Program-made: the position numbers and the translations under genes | Shown here: positions 49,863 through 60,547 of the stretch, one piece after another | Position numbering within the stretch: the stretch's first letter is position 1 | Layout: every line of letters begins with the position of its first letter | DNA from: Axinella damicornis | Lineage: Eukaryota; Porifera; Demospongiae; Axinellida; Axinellidae | Assembly: GCA_963931865.1 (NCBI GenBank) | Contig: OZ007510.1 | Span: 12,611,981-12,675,980, forward strand | Length of the DNA: 64,000 nt | Direction of reading: 5' to 3' | Notes under the pieces: model-generated | Seen by the model: only the letters and a program-made list of their open reading frames with translations | Database searches by the model: none | Told to the model about the DNA's origin: nothing

Positions 49863-52341
49863 GGAGACTCAAGGATGACGACTACTAGAAGACAGAGAAA
49901 AGGCCAGTATCAAGACTCCAATGGTAGCGAGGCAGGGGAATGACATATTGGTAGTGACAGACCTCGACAAAGTGCTGTATGACGATGCAGTCGATCGAGC
50001 CGCTCCACACAGTCAAGCGGGCGTCTCGACTAGTGGAAAGAACCGCCCCTTCTGCTTTTCTGGAGTTCATGACTGCTGGGAAACATCCCGCGACACTTAC
50101 GGACTATCTTCTCTCTCTCCCATCGAGATTTGGCCCGTCGCTGTAGTCAGTCAATGGCAGAAAAACGATACAAAAATGATCGAGTCTACAGACTGGGATG
50201 CTCTTCTTACTGGAGACGTCAACACAGCTCTGACTAATTGGCAAGGGCAATTCCTAGATATCATGGAACAATGTATACCGAAATGTGCTTTGCCCAGACG
50301 GAGAAATTTGCCCTGGCTGTCGAAGAAGATCACCCAAGCAATCCGGAAGCGAAACCACCTGTTTAAGAGAGCGAAGCGGTCAGGAAATTCTGACATGAAC
50401 AGAAAATACAGGATAATGAGGAATAGAGTGACTACCATGCTTAGAAATGCCAAATGTGCACACATGCACAGTCTCAGGCCATATGACAAGAAGAAGTTCT
50501 GGAAGGCGGTCAAATTTCTGACAAAGAAAACTTCATCCATACCCGAACTTTCTTGTGACGGGTCAATAGCTTCTAGTGGTACTGAAAAAGCTAGTATGCT
50601 GAACACGTTCTTTGGAAAATGTTTTAACCACTCCCAGCTTCCCCTCGACTTCTCAATCCTGGACGAATTACATCCAATGGTTGAGTGCCCTGAAGATTTC
50701 TTATGCACAGTCGAAGAGGTGGAGTGGCTCTTAAACAGGCTTGACACAACCAAGGCTAATGGTCCAGACGGAATTTCGGCCAGGATGTTGAAAACAGTTG
50801 CCTCTAGTATAGCTCCATCAGTAACGACTCTCTTCAACAAGTCTATCAATTCGGCTTGCTTTCCATCTGCGTGGAAACTAGCGAATGTTGTCCCGGTTCC
50901 CAAATCGAACAACCATGCAAACCCTTCCAATTACCGACCGATTTCGTTGTTGTCAACCTTGAGTAAGGTTCTAGAACACCACATACACTATGTGCTATCA
51001 GCACACCTGTCCTCATACTATCCCATCTCAAATGCCCAATGGGGCTTCCAGTCACGTAAATCTACAGTTGCAGCACTCTTGACTTCAACCTATGAATGGT
51101 TCCAACAACTGGAAGCAGGGGCAGAGGTGTGTGCTGTTTTTTTTTTGACTTAAGAAAAGCCTTTGACTCCGTCCCCCATAGAGCACTTCTTGAGAAACTT
51201 GAACGGCTGGATATTAACCCTGTCTTAGTGAGATGGATCTGCAGTTATTTGATGGGTAGGAGGCAGAAAGTCGTAGTGGACGGCGAGACATCTGAATCCA
51301 TAAGTGTTGTCTCAGGTGTGCCCCAGGGTTCAGTGTTGGGTCCCCTTTTGTTCCTGATATACATAGACGATGTCACAGATTCTGCCCTATCTCCTGACTC
51401 TAAGATATCACTATATGCAGACGATATGCTGCTTTTCAAGACCATCACCTCAACTGGTGACTATGTGGAGTTGCAGAAAGACGTTGACACCTTGAACAAT
51501 TGGGTGACTACAAACCATCTCTCTTTCAACACCTCGAAATGTAAATACATGCTCATCTCCAGGAAGAAATATCCATCTCATCCTCCTACCCTGGTGATTG
51601 GTTCCTCGACACTAGAGAGAGTCTACTCCTATAAGTACCTGGGCCTACGCCTCACATCCACTCTATGCTGGTCAGACCACATTAACGACATCTGCATTAA
51701 AGCCAAGAAGCTGATTGGTATGCTATACAGACGATTCTATAAGAACATGGATTCACAAAGTCTGTTCCAACTGTACCTTACTTTGGTGAGGCCTCATACC
51801 GAATATGCTAGCCAAGTCTGGAACCCTTACTTGCAAAGAGACATCCAACAACTGGAACGAGTGCAGAAGTTTGCACTACGAATGTGCTCAAAGCGGTGGG
51901 ACTTAGGATATGAGGAATTGCTCAACCTTTTCAACATCCCTAACCTTGAGGATCGTAGGAAGTACCTAAATCTGTGTACAATGTATAAAATAGTTCATGA
52001 CCATGTATATTTTCCTTACGGTGTGTTTGTACCCAGAGCCACTACACTAAGGTCTGCATCTAAGTTAGTCTTTCATCAACCATTTGCTCGCACTAGTTCG
52101 TTTTTACATTCATTTGTCCCTCACACTTGTGCTTTATGGAATAAACTACCTGCCAATATTACGCATGCATGTACTCCGTCAGCATTTAAGTTTTCTCTTA
52201 CTAATTGTTTGTATCGCAATAGTTAACTATTTTGTCGTTGGGTATACTTAAGTTAGCCTGTGGCTACTGTATGTCCTTTGCAATGTCTATATATTGCATA
52301 AATTTTCATTAAAAAAATTTTTTTAAAAATAAATAAAAAAA
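49863..52341 (+). mobile_element. 5'-truncated LINE (CR1/L2/Jockey-like) inserted in the foldback element
   Basis: 49921-51153 and 51096-52226 together cover a LINE reverse transcriptase. Visible pieces are a 'LPRRRNLPWLSKKI' linker, 'GPDGISARMLK', 'NYRPISLLSTLSKVLE', 'FDLRKAFDSVPH', 'SGVPQGSVLGPLLFLIYIDD' and the catalytic 'LYADDM', followed by the usual C-terminal 'LVRPHTEYASQVWNP' region ending at TAA 52224-52226. The frame breaks at a ten-T run near 51139-51148. No endonuclease domain is present, so the copy is 5' truncated; the exact 5' edge (49863 to about 50145) is uncertain. The A-rich tail at 52310-52341 abuts the foldback arm. Confidence 0.9.
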
Positions 52342-52470
52342 TACACGTGCGAGCTAAAAATAGTAACGGGACTACCGTGGGAAAGTTTTCAATTTTTAAT
52401 CTTTTGCGTGGTCGTTTCACGCTCCTCCCTTCCTTCCGCTCGCTTCCTCATTATGCGCTCCTGTTAATAG

Positions 52471-52870
52471 CTAAACTGTCTAGAAAGTGTACACATTACG
52501 TGTCTGCTGTAAACAATGGGATACTGGCTACTCTGACCCCTTGTACCTTCACATAAAAATTATCACCTCTACTTGCTACTTCCCACCTGGAATTGTGGTC
52601 CCCAATTAATACTAATTCATCAAGGTCCCTATCATAGCAGCCATTTTGTCATACCATGTCATTCCGAAACCCAGACTTGGTCCATACTTGGAACTGTCTT
52701 CCAGAGGAGGTAGCTAGCTAGTGATGGCACCATCACTAAACTCCATTTGATAGAGTATTTACGTAATTATTTTTCTCTTAACGCTATACATTTTTAATTA
52801 GTTCGTATGTTGTTCTTTACCTATCTATTACCTGTACTTCCTTGGCTAGATTGCTTAGTCAGGGTACATT
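52471..52870 (+). other. Spacer without recognised gene
   Basis: AT-rich sequence with no exon, RNA gene or clear repeat visible. Confidence 0.4.
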
Positions 52871-52879
52871 AAACAATTA

Positions 52880-53012
52880 ATGCACACTACTGTGTTGGAT
52901 ATGAAGATTAATTACTACCCGAGGAATGTCCTTGAGGCCCAAGGCCGAGTGGAATATTGCATTCTAAGGGTAGTAATAAATCTGATATCCAACACAGTAG
53001 CGTGCTATCATC
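52880..53012. repeat. 133-bp hairpin element
   Basis: 'cactactgtgttggatatga' and 'attaattactaccc' on the left are mirrored by 'gggtagtaataaatctgata' and 'tccaacacagtagcgtg' on the right. Confidence 0.8.
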
Positions 53013-53159
53013 AATACATTAAGATTTTAACAGAAGTGGAATGTTCGTGGGGCGGGACTAGACTAGTGACGCGCAACCTTCGTACCTTCAATTACTGAAC
53101 CTCGAACTCTGCGAAGAATGTTCGAGAACATTGGGCATGGGCTGGAATCTTCCAGAACA

Positions 53160-53300
53160 GCTGGCGGGGAGCAGCAGCTGAAGCGGGTGCAATCGGGGAG
53201 CAGCACCAGAAGCGGATGCAAACGGGGAGCAGCAGTTGAAGCGGATCGATGAAATCGCAGGGGGAGCAGCAGCTAAAGTGGACACAATCAGGGAAGTAGC
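53160..53300 (+). repeat. ~33-bp minisatellite
   Basis: About four units of 'ggggagcagcagctgaagcg' with 'ggtgcaatc' or 'gatgcaaac' spacers. Confidence 0.75.
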
Positions 53301-53587
53301 CGAGTGAGCGAAGCTACATGTAATTGTTATATTATATTCGGCATTCATAGATAGTAGCTATCTATGCAAAAATTACACAAATACAGTTTACAGGGTTTTT
53401 CAGAATCCTTGCAACACTACACTAAATGCTTAAAGCGAATTGCATAGACCATTCCATAATTATATCGAGCGCAGGCAGGCTATACAACTGTACTTAAGCA
53501 CTGAACTTTCGCCTTTCAATTAGATTTCACACAAACCAGTTTCTATTGTTGCCGCCTTGTAAAAGTCATGTTCAGCGGTGGAACCCT

Positions 53588-53802
53588 TGGTCACCAGGGA
53601 TTTATGGCCGACTAGTGACTGAGTCCGAGGGTGAAACCTAGCCTCATTCCCAGTCCCACGCCCAGCTTTTCGTCATTTGCAGTACGGTAAAGCGCTTTAC
53701 CGTACTGCAAGCGACGAAAAGCTGGGCGTGGGACTGGGAACGAGGCTAGGTGAAACCCGAGTACAAGGTCAGTTTACGTTGCCATAAATCCCTGCCGACC
53801 GG
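53588..53802. repeat. Hairpin element interrupted by a TAGCCTCG MITE
   Basis: 'ggtcaccagggatttatggc' on the left is mirrored by 'gccataaatccctgccgacc' on the right. The MITE at 53639-53748 sits in the loop. Confidence 0.65.
53639..53748. mobile_element. 110-bp near-perfect palindromic MITE with a 9-bp direct repeat
   Basis: The left arm 'tagcctcattcccagtccca' and right arm 'tgggactgggaacgaggcta' continue inward through 'cgcccagcttttcgtc' and its mirror, about 53 bp per arm. 'ggtgaaacc' flanks it (53630-53638 and 53749-53757). The 29-bp remnant at 1014-1042 belongs to this subfamily. Confidence 0.92.
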
Positions 53803-54318
53803 GCTCTAACTGTTATATATCCCATCTGATTGGTCCATTGAATCTCATTGCCGGCGCAGTTCGAATACAAGGCTACCTTGGTAATGGTAGATTGTGTGTT
53901 CAATAGAGAAACCCCGTACGAGATTTTAGATGGTAGATACCTAGCAGTGAGTAATCTGATTGGTGGAATTTGTACAACAGGTATAGAGTCTACTCTAAGT
54001 AAATACAAGGCTACATTGGCAATCATAGATTCAAGAAACTGCAGCCATGACCTGTTCTTTCTCTCCCTTCTGCTTTGGCATGTGCGAGTGGACTGACTGC
54101 ATGTATGGCTCCACCCCCAGCTCTTTTGCTGATCCTAGCCCTGCTTCGCTCACAGCCCCTCCCGGAGTTTGTGAGTAACTACGAACTTTCCAATGACTTG
54201 TAACCTCTTCACAAACTGGCAAGGTCGCTCGCGCTCGTTACTGCCTCGTTTGAACTTTTTCAACCTTTCAACCTTGAACTTTAGCATTGCGCAACAGTTT
54301 GCGCATGCGCACGTTCAG

Positions 54319-54430
54319 CTATGAATCCCACCTAAAAGCGCGCCCAATTGCACGCCCGATCTGAATGATCTATAATATCATTCATTCATCCGTGCAATTG
54401 TGCGCGCTTTTAGTAGGGATATTCATAGCA
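54319..54430. repeat. ~112-bp hairpin element upstream of the unknown gene
   Basis: 'gctatgaatcccacctaaaa' and 'gcgcgcccaattgcacg' on the left are mirrored by 'cgtgcaattgtgcgcgcttt' and 'tagggatattcatagc' on the right. Confidence 0.75.
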
Positions 54431-55002
54431 TATTCACCACAAATTTAGAGGGAGCCTAAGGGCTAAGATTTGTTCTCCAACTGCTGGAGCGCTTTCTCTC
54501 CGTGGCTGAAATTGACGAAGAGTGATATGTGTAAGTTAGCTTTCACCTCTACTAATTAGTCTGGACAGACCCAATAGGCAAGGCCGGCCAATAGTATAGT
54601 ATCGGTCACAGATCACTAGTACAGTTGTATACTATAGTCTCAGCCAGAAGGGTCTGGCCATGCGAGACTAAAGCCTGAGTGGCCCATGTGTACACAGAAC
54701 TCCCGTGTTGTCCACAGAGCTCCTGTGGAGCGCACATGGCCCCAGGGAGGACAACGGGGCTCCCAGGCCCATGGGCACAGTAGACGTATAGTCAGTGTTC
54801 ACACTCATCAGCTGCGTGCTACATGTATATGCATACTAGAGTCCATGCTTCACAGCATTACTAGCTACATACCTCTTGCAGTTCTTGCTGTTTTGACTGG
54901 ATTGGTAGTGTAAATTGTGATCCCTTGGATTGGTAGCAGGAGGAACCTGGTTAAACAGTACTTTTATACACAGATTATTGATAGCTGTATTCCCTCTTCC
55001 AG

Positions 55003-56156
55003 CACTTTCAACCCTCAAGCGAAAGTCTTCGGGTGACTGTCCAACTACAACCAAAAACATCCCATCACAATACTCACTGTGCTTCATCTTCCCTAACACT
55101 AAATCTCGGGAATTGTTTGTGAATCGGGGAGAGATTCAGCACTTTTGGATATGGAACTCTCAGCACAAGCTAGACGTCATTTCATACTACGGTCTAAAGG
55201 TGGTTGTTCCACCTGCAGTTGATACTAGGTCTTCACTGAAAACAACCTTCATGGCACTGGCACGTTATTTGCGTCGAGATGCTGATATGGTGATATTCAA
55301 TCCAGCTCTGATAAACCGAGCTTTGAAAGCAACTCCGGGCACTTGCCACCGGCTTGCATTGTCTGAAGGAAGCACCGGCCAGATGGATATACTAATCAGA
55401 TCGCTGTTCCCACAATTTCAAATTGATAGCTTTCTGAGGTCCCGGAAATATCACATGCTGAGCTGTTCTTCGTGGGCTAAGGGTGAAGCAACTGGTGATG
55501 GACTTGTGAGATTTGAGATGGACCCTCATTGTTATGAATGTCTAGCTACGAATAACTGGACTTTACACCTTTCTGCTGTGTGCATCGGTAACACAGAAAC
55601 AATCAGTTCTGGCGATGTCTTTCAAAAGGCATTTGATCATAGCAATGGCATTCTCGTGACAGGTGCTTACGGAGTGTTGAAACAGCTTGAAAAATCAAGT
55701 GGTAATGTCAGCAAAGCCATCCATTTGGCTTCTGACGTAGCAGTCCCAGAGAGCATTTTGACTTCTCGCGATGACCAACTCAATGAAGACCGAGTATTGC
55801 CTTTACCACATAACAGTGAATGTCTTGAGAGAAACCAAAAGTTGATTTCAGACTTTTTCCGTCATCATATTCGGTCCCGCCTTGGATTGGCCAAGATCAA
55901 ACAATTTGCTGTGTTGCTGTTTGATGGCGATGAAGCAAAGTACGATGAATGCCATCGACTGCTAGAGCCAACGGATGAATCAGATGAACTGCTACACCAA
56001 ATCTACGTCAAGTACAGTTCAGTTGCCGGTAAGGCTATTGACTTCTCCAAGTTGAAGGACGTTTTCAATGAAATGGAACATAAAGAACTGTCAGACCTGT
56101 GTGATGACTTTTACATTGAGCATTCTTTTGTATTCAAAATCAATTGCCTGGATTAG
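55003..56156 (+). CDS. Unknown protein, ~383 visible residues (copy 2, open)
   Basis: I do not recognise the family. The frame is open from upstream through TAG 56154-56156. There is no good ATG before the conserved part, so the start probably lies in an upstream exon joined at 'cttccag|CACTTTCAACC' (55003). A nearby ATG at 54845 opens a hydrophobic run ('LAVLAVLTGLVV'), but its phase does not join simply. Visible: a basic start ('LSTLKRKSSGD'), mixed alpha/beta-like sequence with 'LKVVVPPAVDTRSSL', 'GTCHRLALSEGST', 'CIGNTETIS', an acidic helical C-terminal part ('FDGDEAKYDECHRLLEPTDE') and the end 'KINCLD'. Ten or more cysteines occur. Codon-level conservation with the broken copy at 41778-42927, with changes concentrated in third positions by eye, suggests past selection. 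A promoter-like repeat unit starts 208 bp after the stop. Confidence 0.65.
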
Positions 56157-56171
56157 TACTTGTACACACCC

Positions 56172-56280
56172 TGTTATTGTGTCATTGAAAGCTTCCCATT
56201 GTGTCATTGACCATTGTGTCATTGAAAGCCTCCCATTGAAAACCTCCCATTGTGTCATTGAAAGCCTCTCATTGCATGTG
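56172..56280 (+). repeat. ~22-bp minisatellite at the 3' end of the unknown gene
   Basis: About five units of 'cattgtgtcattgaaagcct' type directly follow the stop codon. Confidence 0.8.
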
Positions 56281-56363
56281 TCATTCTTTATGTACCCATC
56301 CTCGCCATATATAAGTCCCAAGTGTATTTTTCCCCGGAATTTAATGTAATGCTGAAACTATTT

Positions 56364-56820
56364 CGAGGGGCAACCGCACTCCTGGTAGCCGCGGTCGCCT
56401 CGCCGTAGCGAAGCTAATTGTTGCAATTCGTTCCAATTAACGCACATGCCACGTGGCTCAGTCGATCGCGAGCAATGGCGACCAAAAGGAAGACAAGACA
56501 GCACTCACAACTTAGCCAGCACGGTGAGTTTTGGCATGTAAGCGTCAGTGAACGACAGCGATCACGGCTGTGTGGTCAGAATCTTCGTGTGCCTTTCCTA
56601 AGAACGGTACTGCCACCGGAAGTCGAAGAGAGCGCTCGAGCAATGGCGGCCACGGCGAGACAAAAGCGCTCATATCTCCACCACCAAGGTGAGTTTCAGC
56701 TCCAAAATTGTACGGTTGGGACAGTGCATGATAGCGATCATGAAGGTGTAGTCAGAATCTTCGTAGGCCACTCCTATCACTCGAACGAGTTAATTATATT
56801 ATATTATATTATATTATATT
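56364..56820 (+). repeat. Sixth promoter-like repeat unit
   Basis: Same start 'cgaggggcaaccgcactcct'. ATGGCGACC is at 56475, with donor 'cagcacggtgagtttt'. The ETS-like 'ccggaagt' is at 56616-56623, ATGGCGGCC at 56643, and donor 'caccaaggtgagtttcag'. It ends in a short TATAT(A/T) repeat near 56790-56820 and lacks the 'taccaggagtgtaa' end. Confidence 0.85.
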
Positions 56821-56951
56821 ATAATCTGTGCTAGAATCCTTGCATAAAATGATTAGATTCATAGGGAATAATTGTTTTGGGCAATCTTGATTTCCTTGTT
56901 TTAATTGCTGCTGTAACCACTTTGTATTATATATTAAACCACAAACCACAT

Positions 56952-57012
56952 AGCCTTGTTCCCAGGCTCTGTAAGCGAAGAAAAGCTGGGCAATTGCCTG
57001 GGAACGAGGCTA
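56952..57012. repeat. 61-bp hairpin of the TAGCCTCG family
   Basis: 'tagccttgttcccaggct' and 'cctgggaacgaggcta' surround 'aagcgaagaaaagctgggca'. Confidence 0.8.
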
Positions 57013-57690
57013 TTACTGGTATAGGTAGGGACTTGCACATTATTCGCAAATATCTTTGAGAATATAATAGGCAGTTGGAATTATGCAGGAATAATGAGCA
57101 AAGAAATTTAAGTCACGTGATTGCCCACGTGCTTATGTGAGTGCTGACACTGCCGCAGAAAGTTCATCGATGGCAGAAAGTTCGACGTCACAAGTAGAAA
57201 GTGCAAGGTGGACATCAACTGACCCCCACCTTTGGGCAAGAGTGTCTGGCCAAGCACTGAGCATTGCATAGCTATGTACCCAAATCTATGAAGCCACACT
57301 GCAGCCCAGCGTGAACTCGAGTTTCTAGGCGCGCAGCTTGTTGAGGTAAAGTATAGAGAGCTTGAGGCTATTATATATGCTCCAAAATTTCCCTTTTATC
57401 ACTTCTCAAAAATATATATCTCTTTCCATTACCCCCCAGTTTAGGACCAGTATTCAAAGACAAGAGCCATCATCGACACACTTACAGGAGAGAAGCACAT
57501 ATCGACCCTGAACTAGTGCTTGGTACTTCACTACTAGAGTGAGTCAAATCACGATCAGTACTGCAGCTACTGCTCTATACATCTTCGCTGATTCATCAAT
57601 GACAGTTCAAAGTTGAAACGTGGTGTAAGCCTGTATTCACTCCAACTATTCCCACGATGATTAAGCCGGCATAATTGCCACAAGCCTAGA
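57013..57690 (+). other. Spacer without recognised gene
   Basis: No exon, RNA gene or strong repeat is recognised before the GEF-derived fragments begin. Confidence 0.4.
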
Positions 57691-57691
57691 T

Positions 57692-58160
57692 CTGAAGCAA
57701 GCACTCAACCTTGTTCAGAAGGTAAGTAAAATGTATTGCACTGACATGATATTGATCCAACTGATGCACTGATATTGGATCCAACTGATGCACTGATATT
57801 GATCCAACTGATATTGATTCAACTGATATGCTAGTCAACATCGTTTCGTTGCAGATTGCCACTGCAGAGCTGGACTACAATGACCTGAAACTCTCAAAAA
57901 AATCCTCAAATAATGTGGTAGCTATGTCCTCCAACCACTCTCTCTCTTGTGAGGAAGTGTGCTGACATACATGTCTGAAAAACAGGGACTTATTAACATA
58001 TGCGTTGGTGTAATTCTTGTCCTGTAGGACACCATAAATTATGCATAATATGGGTCAATCAGGATATTCCTGCACAAACTGAAGGAACTGTTTGCACACA
58101 TAACTGTAATCGCATGCTGGTTTATCAAAGCAGTTGAAATGGCGTCCTACGTTGTATGCT
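57692..58160 (+). pseudogene. Decayed copy of Rho GEF exons (DH end)
   Basis: 57692-57722 matches exon 30250-30300 ('gcaagcactcaaccttgttc'). 57745-57845 keeps the intronic 'gatattgatccaactgat' repeats. 57853-57915 matches exon 30435-30524 with a large internal deletion ('gcagattgccactgcagagc', 'aatgacctgaaactct'). 57990-58140 matches about 31200-31345 ('cttgtcctgtaggacac', 'tcgcatgctggttt'). Introns are retained, so it arose by DNA duplication. Confidence 0.8.
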
Positions 58161-59900
58161 GTAACAAACATGCATGCAGACAGTATGACTGACAGCTATC
58201 TTGAATTTTCAGTCTTGATGGCAGGGCTTCAAGTCACATCCAATAGTCTCTACTTGTGAATCGGCCATTGTCTGTTCAGGATCTAGACTAATAGAAAGTA
58301 GCTGAATTAAGTTAATGAAACGGTTTGCCAAATATGTGGATTGCACAAACACACAAGTCACGCACCCCAACAGTATAGAGGAACAAACATAGACTATGTG
58401 TATGTATATACTAGGCATGCTGCATGTGGGTTGTGCTAGTACAGTGATCTCATCATGTGGTCACTAGGTTGATGCAAGGGGGGAGTGGCATCAGCAGTAA
58501 AGAAACACACACTCTGATGTTCAAGACATATATTAACTGGTTCCTCCCCAGCTATTGCTGCATAGAGAGCCGGGAGAGGAGCCAGTAGAGGAGCTGGGAA
58601 GACTGGTACCGCTCCGTGCATGGGTCATGTGAGTCCTGCCGTATGCTGCTGATGCCACTCCCCCATCCTGCATCCACCAAACATCAACTCTACGTCATTC
58701 ACTACATCTTCCAAGCTCTGCAAACCGATAAGCCAGGCTTGGTTGACCGCCCATTATACAGAATTAACGGCTGTGGTCATGTTAAGCAAGGTATTCATGG
58801 CCCAGTCTCCATCCCCAGTCTCCCCACATACATTTTGTAACTGCAAAGGGTAGGTCATGTCAGAGTCTAATTAGCCCTCTGAGATCTCCACAAGCCAAAA
58901 AGGGGACAATCACTCTCTGTTGATCCCACTCAGACTGTTCAAGTCCTTCATTCAATATGCAACATGGAGTACAATGATAAAATGAAGAGCCAAGTGCAGA
59001 TAGCCTTTGTGGATATATGCTGAAAGCACGTTCTTGCCCAAGTTAGGTGGGTTCCAGGATTGCTATACTGGAGGGGAGTGGTCTGGTATTGGTTGAAGCC
59101 AACATGCAGCTACATGTACATGTGTGGTAGCATTCCGTATACGACTCACCATGATTGTGATCCAGGAAAGGATTGGCCAGTGTAGTGATATAACCAGGTG
59201 GAGGTTTGTGGTTCTGGCCCACAACTAATGCCTCTGGAGAAGAAGGATCCAGATGAGTTAGCCACTAGGCGTACACATACATGTACAGTGTAAAATGCGG
59301 TTTCACTATAGTGACTATAGTAGTGGTCAACTAGATTATAGGAGTCAGCTCTTTCTCAGGCCAATAGCTACAGCCTGCACAGCCCAAACTTTCGCAGGCC
59401 CCAGGCCGGGGCGAGCCCGGGAATGAGGCTGTGGGAGGCTGGGAATAAGGCAGTATAGCAGGCAATTTCACAGGGTGTAGTAATTCACAATTGTCGTGAT
59501 CGTCACCAGTTCAGAGATCTCGAGTTGCAAGTTACGACTCTCAGTACGGCAACAAGGCAGCTGTTGTTTTAGCATCAAACAAAGCATGGTTAGAATACAC
59601 ATGGTGAAGTGGTTATCATTGGAAGTTACAAAACGATTACTATAATCTCCTGGCAGGATAGTTCTTCAGCAGTCCACAAATCCATGCGTACACAATCATT
59701 ATGTCTACTTAAGTATAGGATTGCACATTGTAACAGCACACATGAGTGACAAGACTGCCTTGATAATTGATATTTCCCTGTATGCCCTTGAAGATGACCA
59801 GTGTGCCAATTTGGCATATAACTGTAGTGGGGAGCACACACCTTATAGGACTATATATACCATGCTATTGTATATCAAATATACATTCAAATTCAGACTC
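58160..59900 (+). other. Region with one unassigned exon-like stretch
   Basis: 58625-58795 (+) has an open frame containing 'KHQLYVIHYIFQALQTDKPG', with coding-like composition. No splice partners or family are evident, so it is not called as a gene. The rest shows no recognisable feature apart from a diverged 'cgggaatgaggct' fragment near 59420. Confidence 0.3.
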
Positions 59901-59904
59901 GGGA

Positions 59905-59965
59905 AGATCCCTTTGTACCATCAGTAATGTTGTTGAGGTAGGGTATCCTGCATGACATGTTACAG
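59905..59965 (+). pseudogene. Decayed copy of a Rho GEF RA-domain exon
   Basis: 'gatccctttgtaccatcagt' and 'aatgttgttgaggtagggta' match the exon and donor at 36786-36830 ('aatccctccgctgtgcacca', 'gatgttgtaaggtaagata'), with substitutions that destroy the donor. Confidence 0.6.
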
Positions 59966-60310
59966 TCTTTGTCGTGATCAGCATGGGGATGAGGCTATCT
60001 AGCTGGCACTTGAGGGTGTGTATAATAATGGTATTGCAACTCAACACAGATCATTGAACTCGTGCAGTTGGAGCAACATGCAGGTGAATACAGAGATTGG
60101 GCCTACGTTGAGCAATCTGGCTGCCCGCCATTTCCCACTACTACTTTTATTACTCGAAGAGAGTGTGTGTTTGTGCACGTGTTCGTTCAGGGGATGGAGG
60201 GTTACAAGGGCCTATCTAGTGATACAGCATTAATGTGCACATAATCAGTTTCATGGGATGATCAATGTTAATTGCCATGTCTCAAGTTCTGACCGTGTCA
60301 TGACTTTAGC

Positions 60311-60469
60311 TTAGTTGCCACTACTCATGAGCTCAGACTGTTCTTGTCTCAACTTGCGGTGTTCACTCTTGAGCTCCTCCAGCTTAACTGAAGAAGAACA
60401 GATGACAACCAATGTATGAAACAGATGTTGATAGTCAATAGCGACTCTCTGATTATACTTCTTGGGTAC

Positions 60470-60547
<78 letters not shown>

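Larger units (their letters stand above)
49202..52462. mobile_element. Foldback element with 8-bp TSD, host of two nested insertions
   Basis: The left arm (49202-49297, then 49828-49862) and right arm (52342-52462) are inverse copies over about 130 bp. They begin 'aggagcgcataatgaggaag' and reach 'tagctcgcacgtgta' at the centre. The 8-bp repeat 'gttaatag' flanks it (49194-49201 and 52463-52470). Without its insertions it would be a ~260-bp palindrome. It is an hAT-like, non-autonomous element by TSD length. Confidence 0.88.

Noticed and set aside
49202..52462. LTR retrotransposon flanked by ~100-bp repeats
   Set aside because: The terminal repeats are inverted, not direct, and the polymerase inside is LINE-type with an A-rich tail.
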